This document shows positions 63,991-64,000 of a stretch of DNA of 64,000 nucleotides, in pieces. The stretch lies in assembly GCF_003367245.1 (NCBI RefSeq), contig NZ_QRGR01000017.1, forward strand, positions 1 through 64,000, in the 5' to 3' direction. The position numbers and the translations under genes were made by a program. The notes beneath the pieces were generated by a model. The model made no database searches. It was given only the letters and a program-made list of their open reading frames with translations, and was not told where the DNA came from. The DNA comes from Pontibacter diazotrophicus. GTDB lineage: Bacteria; Bacteroidota; Bacteroidia; Cytophagales; Hymenobacteraceae. The first letter of the stretch is position 1, and every line of letters starts with the position of its first letter.

Positions 63991-64000
63991 TCTTGTTTCC

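Overview
The window looks like a chromosomal segment of a Bacteroidota bacterium of the order Cytophagales, most like Pontibacter or its relatives in Hymenobacteraceae. The grounds are protein content and style: an MG2/TonB-plug surface protein, a MoxR-DUF58-DUF4350-DUF4129 cluster, a DUF2400 (TIGR02757) protein, TAnnTTTG-like promoter boxes and few Shine-Dalgarno sites. The genus is an inference from remembered protein families, not a computed result. I see no rRNA, tRNA, CRISPR array, insertion sequence or prophage.

Layout. Positions 1-13,000 hold mixed housekeeping and stress genes: a Cys-rich copper protein, recQ, a secreted subtilase, an XRE-S24 (LexA-like) repressor, pirin, a TIGR02757 protein, a HAD protein, pcm with an uncharacterised helical-toroid-like protein, a YbhB-like protein and a 474-residue unknown. 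Positions 13,200-17,000 hold a three-gene molybdenum hydroxylase operon resembling aldehyde oxidoreductase PaoABC. A broken universal stress protein gene follows at 17,180-18,090. From 25,375 down to 18,233 runs a tightly overlapping minus-strand operon (SpoIIM-like, membrane protein, DUF4129, DUF4350, MoxR ATPase, DUF58, then a flavin-dependent oxidoreductase), with an RDD gene divergent from it. Positions 26,268-32,900 hold cell-surface and envelope genes (acyltransferase, PagL-like lipid A deacylase, GT39-type glycosyltransferase), a SufS-like PLP enzyme and an acidic orphan.

The largest block, 49,379 to 33,021 on the minus strand, is a complete complex I locus: a CBS-domain gene, then nuoA, B, CD (fused), E, F, G, H, I, J, K, L, M, N. 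Two REP-like palindromic repeats and one octanucleotide tandem repeat sit in its intergenic gaps. Positions 50,000-60,200 carry metabolic and lipid genes (GDPD, surE, YegS-type lipid kinase, ghrA-like reductase, VOC protein, nucleoside hydrolase), the MG2/TonB-plug protein and a TerB-like protein. The right end has a ThDP enzyme resembling pyruvate oxidase, then a wrecked signalling pair: an RsbQ-like hydrolase fused by deletion to the tail of a hybrid histidine kinase.

The strongest oddities are the decayed stress-signalling genes (usp, rsbQ-like, hybrid kinase), the subtilase with a Pro-rich linker between propeptide and catalytic domain, the self-cleaving-repressor geometry of the XRE-S24 protein, and the repeats inside the nuo locus. 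I found no convincing wholly new multi-gene system. The best candidates for undescribed function are the MoxR/SpoIIM operon, whose parts are widespread but unassigned, and a few conserved-looking unknown proteins.
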